Shown here: piece after piece, positions 47,776 to 56,813 of the stretch
How positions within the stretch are numbered: position 1 is the stretch's first letter
Layout of the letters: the number at the start of each line of letters is the position of its first letter
NCBI GenBank assembly: GCA_029006135.1
Contig: JAQXGE010000033.1
Span: 22,435-86,434 of the forward strand
Reading direction: 5' to 3'
From: Oscillospiraceae bacterium
GTDB taxonomy: Bacteria; Bacillota; Clostridia; Oscillospirales; Ruminococcaceae
Length of the DNA stretch: 64,000 bases
Notes under the pieces: generated by a model
Seen by the model: only the letters and a program-made list of their open reading frames with translations
Told to the model about the DNA's origin: nothing
The model's database searches: none
Position numbers and translations under genes: made by a program

Positions 47776-48423
47776 TTGCAGAAAATTTGCAGCCGGGCAG
47801 CAGCGCTGGCTGCCGCACTATTCCTGCTGCTTGTGCCGCTGGCGGTTCGGGCCGAGGATACGAAGGCAGCCGTACAGATTCCGGTGACGGTTAAATTGGA
47901 GGGGGATATGCCTTCCTCGGATTTGGCCTTCACGGTGACGCTTGCCGCCAAAACCGCCTCAGATCCCATGCCCGAGGCGTCCTCGCTGGAAATTAAAGTC
48001 CATAACGGTGAGGGAAGCGGCAGCTTTGCTCCCATCACTTATACGATTCCCGGGGACTACCACTACACGGTAGTTCAAAAGCCCTGCACCCAATCGGGAG
48101 TGAAATGTGATAACGCACTCTATGAGGTGACGGTGCGGGTGGTCAACGGGGACAGCGACCTTTGCGCCGAGGTGTTTGCCAGAAAATCCGGAACAGACTG
48201 CAAGACCGGGGTGGTCAGTTTCGTGAACTGCTACCGCGCGCCGGGTGCGACTGCTGCGCCCTCTCCCACGGCAGCGCCTACAAGTCCGCCGCCCCAGCCC
48301 GCTCATCGCGCTCCGCAGACAGGGGACAATTCTACCCCTCTGCTTTGGGGTGCTCTGGCAATCCTTTCTGCCGCAGTTATGGCAGTACTCATCATCCGCG
48401 CCCGCCGCAAGGCCGGAAAATAA
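47776..48423 (+). CDS. small pilin / pilus base subunit (FctB-like)
   Basis: Signal peptide, single pilin domain, Pro-rich linker, APQTGD sorting signal + TM + RARRKAGK. Confidence 0.85.
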   Translation: MQKICSRAAALAAALFLLLVPLAVRAEDTKAAVQIPVTVKLEGDMPSSDLAFTVTLAAKTASDPMPEASSLEIKVHNGEGSGSFAPITYTIPGDYHYTVVQKPCTQSGVKCDNALYEVTVRVVNGDSDLCAEVFARKSGTDCKTGVVSFVNCYRAPGATAAPSPTAAPTSPPPQPAHRAPQTGDNSTPLLWGALAILSAAVMAVLIIRARRKAGK

Positions 48424-48427
48424 CTAA

Positions 48428-48466
48428 TAACCCCTGCGGGATTCTCAATGCCCGCAGGGGTTATTG
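48428..48466. terminator. terminator closing the pilus operon
   Basis: AACCCCTGCGGG-ATTCTCAATG-CCCGCAGGGGTTATT. Confidence 0.85.
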
Positions 48467-48468
48467 CA

Positions 48469-49026
48469 TTAGGAATTATTTTGCTCTAAGCGCCGCAGCA
48501 CCATCCGGAGCTCCCCGGAATTGATGCAGGTGAGCAGTGAGCCAGACTCAACGCGTTCTAAGCAGTCGGCAAAGTCGAACCAGCGCACTTCACTGATTTC
48601 TTCTCTCTGGGGTACAAATCGGTCCTCGTCCCAATCAAGCCACATGACATAGATGTTGCTGACCTGATCATCGCGGAACGGTTTTCCGTGGAAGGTCCGG
48701 CTGAACTGGAACCGCCGCTGTCCGCAGTAAATCAAATCCTCTGCGCGGGCCGATACGCCCAGTTCCTCCTTGAGTTCCCGCAGAGCGGAGGGAATGTAGT
48801 CAGCCCCGGCGGGAATATGCCCGGCGCTCGAAATATCATAACAGCCGGGGAAGGAGTCCTTTTCCTCACTGCGCTTTTGCAAAAGCACCTGCAAAACGCC
48901 CTCTTTGCGCCGCACAATCCACACATGGGAGGTGCGGTGCCGCAGGCCGAGCCGGTGCGCCTCCTCCCGGGCAACAATTTGTCCGGTGGGACGGCCGTTT
49001 TCGTCCACAAGGTCAAGCATTTCCAT
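48469..49026 (-). CDS. NUDIX hydrolase (isopentenyl-diphosphate isomerase-like)
   Basis: GHIPAGADYIPSALRELKEELGV Nudix box; start at 49026. Confidence 0.9.
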   Translation of the reverse strand: MEMLDLVDENGRPTGQIVAREEAHRLGLRHRTSHVWIVRRKEGVLQVLLQKRSEEKDSFPGCYDISSAGHIPAGADYIPSALRELKEELGVSARAEDLIYCGQRRFQFSRTFHGKPFRDDQVSNIYVMWLDWDEDRFVPQREEISEVRWFDFADCLERVESGSLLTCINSGELRMVLRRLEQNNS

Positions 49027-49219
49027 CCGCTGTTCATCCTTCCTTTGCCGTATTTCACGGTGAGCAATGTTTTGTTCAGTATACCACGCCGTACGGAATT
49101 TGTCACCCGCGCACCGGCAATCTTTAAGGATTGGATAAAGGATTGGACAAAAAAATCCCGCACTCTGCATGATACACTGCAAAGCGCGGGAGAGAAACAA
49201 AATATGATGTCAGAAAAGA

Positions 49220-50791
49220 TTACGCAAGGTATTCTGCGGCCGCTGCATCAATGGCGGCCGGGTCGGCGGCACTCCAATCGGCATAGTTCATGCCGGATTC
49301 AGCCACGGTCTTGCCAAGGCTCACAAGGAATTCGGGAATCCGTTCTTCCAGAATAACGCCCAACTCGCGGCCCATCGTTTCCTGACCCTGACGGTCATTG
49401 CCATTTACATAGAGCGTGAAAGCAGAGTGCGGCTTTTTGTCAATAACCTTCGCCGCGCCGCGGAAGCCGAGAGCACCTGTCTGGTGCGTGCCGCAGGAGG
49501 ACGGGCAGCCAGAAATATGAATCTGCGGCAGTGCACCGCAGGGCAGTCCCGCTTCGCGGACGGCTTTGATGCAGGCAGCGAGCAGAGCCTGAGAATCCCG
49601 CACGCCAACCTGGCAGGTGGAAGCGCCGATGCAGCTGACTGAAGTCTCAAAAAGACTCTGAGCGGTGTCACCCTCGGTCAATTCCAGCATTTTTGCAGCC
49701 TCTGCGCCGGTCAGGTTGATGAGATACGCGGTCTCATCGGGGGCAAGGCGCATCTCAGTGCCCGGCATTTCCTGCACGGCATCGGCTACAGCGCAGAACA
49801 CGTCCGGATTAGGCATACCGCCCAGCGGGTGCCAAACCACCGTGTAAAGACCGGGCTGCTTCTGGGACAGTACGCGGGCAGAGTCGGGGCAGGGGGAATT
49901 GTCACCCGTCAGTTCGGGCGTGGTAGGAATCTCCCGAATCGTCAAATCTTCCCCGGAAGCAAAAACTTCGTCCAGCTTTTCAAGGTACGCCTTGCGATAT
50001 CCTTCCGGCCCGCCGCAGACATCCTGCATATAGCGGGTGCGCGCCTTGCCGCGGTTCTCATAGTTGCCGTATGCGCGGAAGGTCAGCCACATGGCTTTAA
50101 TATAATAAAGAATTTTTTCCGGTTCCACATTCTCCGCAACCCGGACGCCGAAACGCGGGTTGTTGCCAAGTCCGCCGGCACTGTAGACATCAAAACGGCC
50201 TTCGGGCGTGGACACAAAGCCCAGGTCACGGTAGGTGGCGTGAACAGCATTGGCAGGGGAGTTGGAAAATGCGACTTTCAGCTTGCGGGGCATCTTCTCA
50301 GCCTTAATAAAATGCATCAGATAATCCGCTGCCGCCTCGGCCCAGGGCAGAACGTCAAAATACTCGCCCTTCTCCACACCGGAAAGCGGGGCACACATGA
50401 CATTGCGCGGATAATCACCGCCGCCGCCCATCGTCACAATGCCAACGCTCAGCGCGTCCTCCATGATGGCATAGACCGTTTCAGGCTGCAAATCATGCAG
50501 CTGAATGGTCTCACAAGTCGTGAAGTGCAGACGTTTTACGCCGTGCTTGCGGATGGCATCTGCCGTGAACGCCAGTTTTTCCGGCGTGACGCGGCCTGCG
50601 GTCATGCGCAGGCGCAGCATACTGGCCTTGCCGCCTTTCTGTGCATAGCTGCCGTAAAGTCCGGAAAAACCCTTGTAAGCGGCTTTGTCCAACTCACCGG
50701 AATAAAAAGCATCAGTCTTTTCACGAAAAGCCGGCAAATCGGCCTGCCAGCTCATGGGGTCAATTCGTTCCATTGTATTCATCCTTCCCAA
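49220..50791 (-). CDS. nitrite/sulfite reductase hemoprotein
   Basis: ISGCPSSCGTHQTGALGF and SCIGASTCQVGV siroheme/Fe-S motifs, NirA/CysI fold. Confidence 0.92.
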   Translation of the reverse strand: MGRMNTMERIDPMSWQADLPAFREKTDAFYSGELDKAAYKGFSGLYGSYAQKGGKASMLRLRMTAGRVTPEKLAFTADAIRKHGVKRLHFTTCETIQLHDLQPETVYAIMEDALSVGIVTMGGGGDYPRNVMCAPLSGVEKGEYFDVLPWAEAAADYLMHFIKAEKMPRKLKVAFSNSPANAVHATYRDLGFVSTPEGRFDVYSAGGLGNNPRFGVRVAENVEPEKILYYIKAMWLTFRAYGNYENRGKARTRYMQDVCGGPEGYRKAYLEKLDEVFASGEDLTIREIPTTPELTGDNSPCPDSARVLSQKQPGLYTVVWHPLGGMPNPDVFCAVADAVQEMPGTEMRLAPDETAYLINLTGAEAAKMLELTEGDTAQSLFETSVSCIGASTCQVGVRDSQALLAACIKAVREAGLPCGALPQIHISGCPSSCGTHQTGALGFRGAAKVIDKKPHSAFTLYVNGNDRQGQETMGRELGVILEERIPEFLVSLGKTVAESGMNYADWSAADPAAIDAAAAEYLA

Positions 50792-50963
50792 ACGAGTTCC
50801 TTAACGGACTGTTCGAATTTATTCTATCATACCTTTCCCAAATTGAACAGCGCAAAAACAGAAACCGCAGGCGTATTCTGTTAATTTTTTTGTCCCGGCT
50901 TTACTTTGCGCCTAAACTATTGTAAAATACTATAGATAAGAATAATTCAGGTGGTGTATCACT

Positions 50964-51671
50964 ATGGCAGTCAAATATCAACGTGTATTGTTAAAGGTGA
51001 GCGGTGAGGCTCTGGCCGGCGCGAAGGGTACCGGTTTTGATGAACCCACCATCGCCTCCATCTGTGCCGGCATCAAGGCGGCTCATGACCTTGGCGTGCA
51101 GATCGGCATTGTGGTCGGCGGCGGCAACTTCTGGCGCGGCCGTTCCTCCGGAAACATGGACCGCATGGATGCCGACAAGATCGGTATGCTTGCTACCGTG
51201 ATGAATGCCATCGCCGTCAAGGACGCTCTGCGCCAGCAGGGGGTCCCCGCCGTGGTCATGACCAGTGCAGCCATGCCGCAGGTGGCCGATACCTTCCGCA
51301 GCGATAAGGCGATTGCCGAGCTGGAAGCCGGCAAGATTGTCGTGTTCGGCGGCGGCACCGGCAACCCGATCTTCTCTACCGATACCGCTTCGGCACTGCG
51401 CGCACTGGAAATCGGTGCTGACGCAATGCTCAAGGCAACGATGGTGGACGGCGTCTATGACAAGGACCCCCATAAGTATCCCGATGCCGTCAAATATGAT
51501 ACCCTTACCTTTACCCGCGTTCTCGATGAGCGTCTTGCCGTTATGGACTCTACCGCAGCCACGCTCTGCCGCGATAACGGCCTGCCGATTCTTGTGTTCG
51601 ACCTGGGCGACCCGGCCAACATTGCCCGCGCCGTGCAGGGAGAGAATGTAGGCACCCTCGTCAGCGAATAA
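50964..51671 (+). CDS. pyrH: UMP kinase
   Basis: YQRVLLKVSGEAL, GGGNFWRG, GGTGNPIFSTDTA. Confidence 0.97.
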   Translation: MAVKYQRVLLKVSGEALAGAKGTGFDEPTIASICAGIKAAHDLGVQIGIVVGGGNFWRGRSSGNMDRMDADKIGMLATVMNAIAVKDALRQQGVPAVVMTSAAMPQVADTFRSDKAIAELEAGKIVVFGGGTGNPIFSTDTASALRALEIGADAMLKATMVDGVYDKDPHKYPDAVKYDTLTFTRVLDERLAVMDSTAATLCRDNGLPILVFDLGDPANIARAVQGENVGTLVSE

Positions 51672-51740
51672 AGCCCGGCGGTGCCCTGCGCGCCGTTCCC
51701 GAGCATCTCTAAAATACATTTCGGAAAAGGAGAAACTCTT

Positions 51741-52295
51741 ATGAGCAGTACCACCAAAATTTACGAGGAAAAAATGAACAGCTGCGTGGCCCATCTGGAC
51801 CGCGAACTGGCCGCCATCCGTGCCGGCCGTGCTAACCCTGCCATTCTGGACCGCGTGTCGGTTGATTATTACGGCAGCCCCACGCCGGTCAACCAGGTGG
51901 CATCGGTCGCCGTGGCCGAGGCCCGCATCCTGACCATCACGCCCTGGGATTCCAAGCTGGTCAAGGATATTTCCAAGGCCATCCAGACCAGTGACATCGG
52001 CATCATCCCGGTCGATGACGGACATACCATCCGTCTGGTTTTCCCCGCACCCACTGAGGAGCGCCGCAAGCAGCTCACCAAGGAAGTGCAGAAGCAGGGC
52101 GAGGAGGCCAAGGTGGCCGTGCGCAATGTCCGCCGCGATGCGATGGACAAGTTCAAGGCCATGAAGAAGGCAAACGAGATTACCGAGGATGACCAGAAGA
52201 ATCTCGAGGAAGAAGTGCAGAAGCTGACCGATAAGTTCGTTAAGGAAATCGACGCTACCTGCGCCCGCAAGAACAAGGAAATCATGGAGGTCTGA
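51741..52295 (+). CDS. frr: ribosome recycling factor
   Basis: LAAIRAGRANPAILDRVSVDYYGSPTPVNQVASV, C-terminal coiled coil. Confidence 0.97.
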   Translation: MSSTTKIYEEKMNSCVAHLDRELAAIRAGRANPAILDRVSVDYYGSPTPVNQVASVAVAEARILTITPWDSKLVKDISKAIQTSDIGIIPVDDGHTIRLVFPAPTEERRKQLTKEVQKQGEEAKVAVRNVRRDAMDKFKAMKKANEITEDDQKNLEEEVQKLTDKFVKEIDATCARKNKEIMEV

Positions 52296-52445
52296 TCCAT
52301 ATAAGGTCAGTCCGCTCGTTTGTGTGCCGCGCAGCGCAAGGGCGCGGCACACGGCATTATTCCGGCAGGAATGCAAAATTTCCCGGCACACCGCATAAAA
52401 TCAGAAGGGAAATTGCGTGGCTGCCGCTGAAAGGAATCCGTTTGT

Positions 52446-53309
52446 ATGAAAACTCGTATCATTACCGCCGTGGTCGGTCTGGGCGTTCTCGCCGTGATCC
52501 TGGCCTTCTTTGACACCATTCTTTTTGACCTGGCTCTGGCTGCTGTCTGCCTGATTGGAATTCACGAGGTGTTTTCCGCTATGGGCTTTGGGAAAAAACA
52601 GTGGTATCTCTACGCTGCTGCGGTTCCCATCACGCTTTTGCTGATGCTCAGTTCCAGCGAAGCCGTGCGCGAACTGCTGCTCCCGGCGGGATTCCTGACC
52701 GTGCTTTTCTACAATGTCTGCCTGATTGCCAACAGCAAGACGCTGGATTTCGGCAAACTCAGCGGATTCCTGTATTTTGGCGGCGTCATTATTTTCTGCT
52801 TCTATTCGCTCATTCATCTTAAGCGCTGCCTGCCGATGGAAACATTCGGCTACGATGCCATCTTCTTTATCCTGCTCATCCTCTGCTTTGCATGGGGCGG
52901 TGATACCGCGGCCTACTTTGCGGGCCGTGCGTTCGGCAAGCACAAGCTGGCTCCGGTAGTCAGCCCTAACAAAACCGTGGAGGGCGCAGTCGGCGGTGTG
53001 CTGGGCAGCATCCTGCTCGGCGTGCTTGCCACACTGATTTACAGCATCCCCACCGGCCGCTTCACGACCCTTTCGGTGTCGGTAAGAGCCTCTCATTATT
53101 TGATTGTTGCGGCCATGGGTGCGGTGGCTTCGGTGCTGGGAATTCTCGGCGACCTTTTTGCCTCGGCGGTCAAACGTCAGGTTGGCATCAAGGATTACGG
53201 CACGATTTTCCCCGGTCACGGCGGCGTTCTTGACCGGTTTGACAGTGTGATGTTTATTGCACCCTTTGTCTCCATTGTGGTGCGCTATTTCTTCTATTTC
53301 GTTCAATAA
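52446..53309 (+). CDS. cdsA: phosphatidate cytidylyltransferase
   Basis: SPNKTVEGAVGG, SAVKRQVGIKDYGTIFPGHGGVLDRFDS. Confidence 0.96.
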   Translation: MKTRIITAVVGLGVLAVILAFFDTILFDLALAAVCLIGIHEVFSAMGFGKKQWYLYAAAVPITLLLMLSSSEAVRELLLPAGFLTVLFYNVCLIANSKTLDFGKLSGFLYFGGVIIFCFYSLIHLKRCLPMETFGYDAIFFILLILCFAWGGDTAAYFAGRAFGKHKLAPVVSPNKTVEGAVGGVLGSILLGVLATLIYSIPTGRFTTLSVSVRASHYLIVAAMGAVASVLGILGDLFASAVKRQVGIKDYGTIFPGHGGVLDRFDSVMFIAPFVSIVVRYFFYFVQ

Positions 53310-53330
53310 GAAGGGAATGTGAAACGACCC

Positions 53331-54482
53331 ATGGCAAAAAAAATCACGCTGCTGGGTTCTACCGGCTCCATCGGTACCCAGAGCCTTGATGTGGCCCGTA
53401 TGCATGGCTATGAGATTTTTGGCCTTGCCGCCAACTCCCGCGTGGAACGGCTTCTTGAACAGATTGCGGAGTTCCATCCCCGGTATGTAGCCGTGGTGAA
53501 CCCGGATGCCTGTGACCGTCTGGAAGCAGCACTTTCCGGTACCGCCGGCGCGCCAAAAATCCTGCGCGGTACGGAAGGACTGCGGGAACTTGCGGCTATG
53601 GATGGCCCGGATGTGGTGCTTAACGCGGTGGTCGGCATTGCGGGACTGCCCGCTTCGCTCGCTGCGATCGAGAGCGGCCATGACCTTGCACTTGCCAACA
53701 AGGAGAGCCTTGTCACCGGCGGGCATCTTGTGACGGATGCCGTCAAAAAGCACGGCGTAAAGCTGCTTCCCGTTGACAGTGAACATTCCGCCATTTTCCA
53801 GTGCCTTCAGGACCAGCATTCGGCCAAAAGACTTGAAAAAATCCTCCTCACCGCCTCCGGCGGCCCGTTCTTCGGCATGAGTACCGAAGAACTGCGCGGC
53901 AAAAAGAAGGAGGATGCGCTGCGCCATCCCAACTGGAACATGGGCGCAAAGATTACGATTGATTCCGCCACGCTGATGAACAAGGGCCTTGAACTGATTG
54001 AGGCCGTCTGGCTCTTCGGCTTGCCGGAGGATAAGATTCAGATTGTCGTTCAGAGGGAAAGCATCATTCATTCGGCCGTTCAGTTTGCGGATCATTCCAT
54101 CATTGCGCAGATGGGCGTGCCGGATATGCGTATCCCCATTCAGTATGCACTGACCTGGCCCGACCGGCTGGAAAGCCCGGTGCCGGAACTGGATTTCACC
54201 ACGCTGCACAAGCTGAGCTTTGACGTGGCGGACGAAGAAACGTTCCGCTGCCTGGCTGCCGCCAAGAAGGCCATCCGCAAGGGCGGACTTGCGCCCTGCG
54301 CCGCCAACGGTGCCAACGAGGAAGCCGTCCGGCTGTTCCTGGAAGACAAGATTGGCTTTTTGGATATCGGGCGTCTCGTTGAAGGCATGGTGGACAGTGA
54401 CAGCTTTGGCGGCGACTATACGCTTCAGGACGTCTATGACTGTGACCGCATGGCGCGGGACTATGTCAGGGCGCATATCTGA
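53331..54482 (+). CDS. dxr: 1-deoxy-D-xylulose-5-phosphate reductoisomerase
   Basis: LLGSTGSIGTQSLDV, LANKESLVTGG, HPNWNMGAKITIDSATLMNKGLE. Confidence 0.97.
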   Translation: MAKKITLLGSTGSIGTQSLDVARMHGYEIFGLAANSRVERLLEQIAEFHPRYVAVVNPDACDRLEAALSGTAGAPKILRGTEGLRELAAMDGPDVVLNAVVGIAGLPASLAAIESGHDLALANKESLVTGGHLVTDAVKKHGVKLLPVDSEHSAIFQCLQDQHSAKRLEKILLTASGGPFFGMSTEELRGKKKEDALRHPNWNMGAKITIDSATLMNKGLELIEAVWLFGLPEDKIQIVVQRESIIHSAVQFADHSIIAQMGVPDMRIPIQYALTWPDRLESPVPELDFTTLHKLSFDVADEETFRCLAAAKKAIRKGGLAPCAANGANEEAVRLFLEDKIGFLDIGRLVEGMVDSDSFGGDYTLQDVYDCDRMARDYVRAHI

Positions 54483-54515
54483 AGGGTATAAGACCTTATT
54501 CTTTTCGAGGTGCTT

Positions 54516-55631
54516 ATGACAGGTTTGCTCACCGCAGTTGTGGCAATATTGGTTTTTGGTACGGTGGTTCTGGTCCATGAGTTAGGCCATTTTCTTGCGG
54601 CACGGCGGTGCGGCATTCGGGTGGAGGAATTTTCTATCGGCTTTGGCCCGGCGCTGTGGAGCAAAGAAAAAAACGGGACCAAATACAGCATCCGCTTGCT
54701 CCCCATAGGCGGCTATAATATGCTGGAAGGGGAGGACGGTGAGGAGCAGGAAGAGGAAACCTCTGCTTCCGAATCCGGCACGCTTGCGAACACGGCAGGA
54801 AAGGATGCGCCGGAACCGTTCGCAGTCATGGACGGGCGCTCGTTCAGTGAGGCGGGACCTTGGCAGCGCCTTTTTGTCATGGCCTGCGGCGCGCTGATGA
54901 ATTTTCTGCTCGGCTTTGTGATTCTGCTCGTTCTCACGGCAAGCAGTGAAGCAATCACCAGCAAGGTGATTTATGATTTTGTAGGGGATAACCCCAAAAG
55001 CCAGGCGACCGGTCTGCAGCCCGGTGATGAGATTCTTTCCGTGAATGGGCATTACTGCTTTACGGCGGAGGATGTCATGTACGAACTGCAGCGCACGGAG
55101 GATTACACGGCATCCTTCCGTGTACGCCGTGACGGGCAGGTGACCACAATCCCTAATGTCCAGTTCGATACCCGCACCGACGAAGACGGCAATACCATGA
55201 TGGTGCTGGATTTCCGTGTCTACGGTATCGAGAAAACGCCGCGAACGGTGGTTCACGGTGCAGTGCGGTATTTCTGCTACTATGCACGGGTGATTCTGCG
55301 CGGCTTCGTTGATTTGTTCACCGGCCGGGTGGGTGTCAATGAGCTGTCTGGTCCCGTGGGCGTGGTCAGCGCCGTCAGTGAGGCCGTGCAGTATGGCTGG
55401 CGGGACGTGCTGAGCCTTGCGGCCGTCATCACTGTCAACCTCGGCATCTTCAATCTGCTCCCCATTCCGGGACTTGACGGCTTTAAGCTGATTTTCCTGG
55501 CGGTGGAGGGGATCACCCATCGGGAGGTCCCTGCCCGGATTCAGGCGGCAATCAACGCAGCCGGAATGTTCCTTCTTCTCGCACTGATGGTGATGGTCAC
55601 CATGCAGGACGTAGCGAAGTTTATACTGTGA
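54516..55631 (+). CDS. rseP: RIP metalloprotease RseP/RasP
   Basis: VLVHELGHFLAARRCGIRVEEFSIGFGP, PDZ domain, NLLPIPGLDGFKL. Confidence 0.95.
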   Translation: MTGLLTAVVAILVFGTVVLVHELGHFLAARRCGIRVEEFSIGFGPALWSKEKNGTKYSIRLLPIGGYNMLEGEDGEEQEEETSASESGTLANTAGKDAPEPFAVMDGRSFSEAGPWQRLFVMACGALMNFLLGFVILLVLTASSEAITSKVIYDFVGDNPKSQATGLQPGDEILSVNGHYCFTAEDVMYELQRTEDYTASFRVRRDGQVTTIPNVQFDTRTDEDGNTMMVLDFRVYGIEKTPRTVVHGAVRYFCYYARVILRGFVDLFTGRVGVNELSGPVGVVSAVSEAVQYGWRDVLSLAAVITVNLGIFNLLPIPGLDGFKLIFLAVEGITHREVPARIQAAINAAGMFLLLALMVMVTMQDVAKFIL

Positions 55632-55667
55632 TTTCTCTTTTGACTTTTATGGCAAGGAGGCATTTTC

Positions 55668-56717
55668 ATGCGCCAGCTCAAACGGACCGTTAAAATCGGC
55701 AATCTTACCATCGGCGGGAACAACCCCATTGCGGTGCAGACCATGCTCAACGTCCCGGTCAAGGATATTGCCGGGAACGTTGAGCAAGCCAAACGTGTGG
55801 CCGCGGCCGGGTGCCAGATCGTCCGCGTGACGGTTCCCACGCCCGATGACGCCGCCGTTGTGGCCGCCATCAAGGAGGCGGTGGACATCCCCGTTGTGGC
55901 CGATATCCACTTTGACTACCGTGCCGCTTTGGCCGCGATTGACGCAGGTGCGGATAAAATCCGCATCAACCCCGGCAATATCGGGGACGATGACCGTGTC
56001 AAGGCCGTGGCGGATGCCTGCAAGGCCAAAAATATCCCCATCCGCATCGGCGTCAACGGCGGCAGCCTTGAAAAGCACATCCTTGCCAAATACGGCGCTC
56101 CCGTGCCCGAGGCAATGGTGGAGAGCGCCATGTACCATGTGCGCCTGCTTGAAAAGCATGATTTTGACAACATTGTCATTTCCATCAAGTCTTCCAATGT
56201 GCCGCGTATGATGGCGGCTTACCGGATGCTTTCTGCCCAGACCGATTACCCGCTCCATGTTGGCGTGACCGAGGCGGGCGGCAACCGGATGGGCCTTATC
56301 AAGTCCGGTATGGGCATCGGCGGACTGCTCATGGAGGGCATCGGTGATACACTGCGCGTCTCTCTTACCGGAGACCCCGAGGATGAAGTCTACGCCGGGT
56401 ATGATATCCTGCGCGCGGTAGGCTATGCTGTGGCAGGTCCGGAAATCATCAGCTGCCCGACCTGCGGACGCACGCAGTACCCCATGATTGAGATTGCCAA
56501 CGAGGTCGAAGCCCGCCTGAAAGCGGAAGGCTTCAAAAAACCGCTGAAGATTGCCATCATGGGCTGTGTTGTCAACGGCCCGGGTGAAGCATCCGATGCG
56601 GATATCGGCATTGCGGGCGGCAAGGATGAAGCCCTTCTCTTTATCCATGGCCAGCGGGTCCGTATGCTCAAAGGCAACATCGTGGATCAGTTTATCGAGG
56701 AGATCCATAAGCTCTGA
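55668..56717 (+). CDS. ispG: 4-hydroxy-3-methylbut-2-en-1-yl diphosphate synthase (flavodoxin)
   Basis: GGNNPIAVQTM, ISCPTCGRTQ, MGCVVNGPGEA. Confidence 0.97.
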   Translation: MRQLKRTVKIGNLTIGGNNPIAVQTMLNVPVKDIAGNVEQAKRVAAAGCQIVRVTVPTPDDAAVVAAIKEAVDIPVVADIHFDYRAALAAIDAGADKIRINPGNIGDDDRVKAVADACKAKNIPIRIGVNGGSLEKHILAKYGAPVPEAMVESAMYHVRLLEKHDFDNIVISIKSSNVPRMMAAYRMLSAQTDYPLHVGVTEAGGNRMGLIKSGMGIGGLLMEGIGDTLRVSLTGDPEDEVYAGYDILRAVGYAVAGPEIISCPTCGRTQYPMIEIANEVEARLKAEGFKKPLKIAIMGCVVNGPGEASDADIGIAGGKDEALLFIHGQRVRMLKGNIVDQFIEEIHKL

Positions 56718-56813
56718 CAGCCTGACGCAGATCCCGGACCGCCGCTTCCCGCGGTGTCCGGGTCTGCTTATGTTTTCGGGAATACTTTTTACACAGCAAA
56801 ATGAGGGAATGAT

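Noticed and set aside
52401-54578. 725-aa minus-strand ORF opposite cdsA and dxr
   Set aside because: Fully antisense to two clear housekeeping genes; composition is typical of a shadow ORF caused by codon bias; no recognisable motif.
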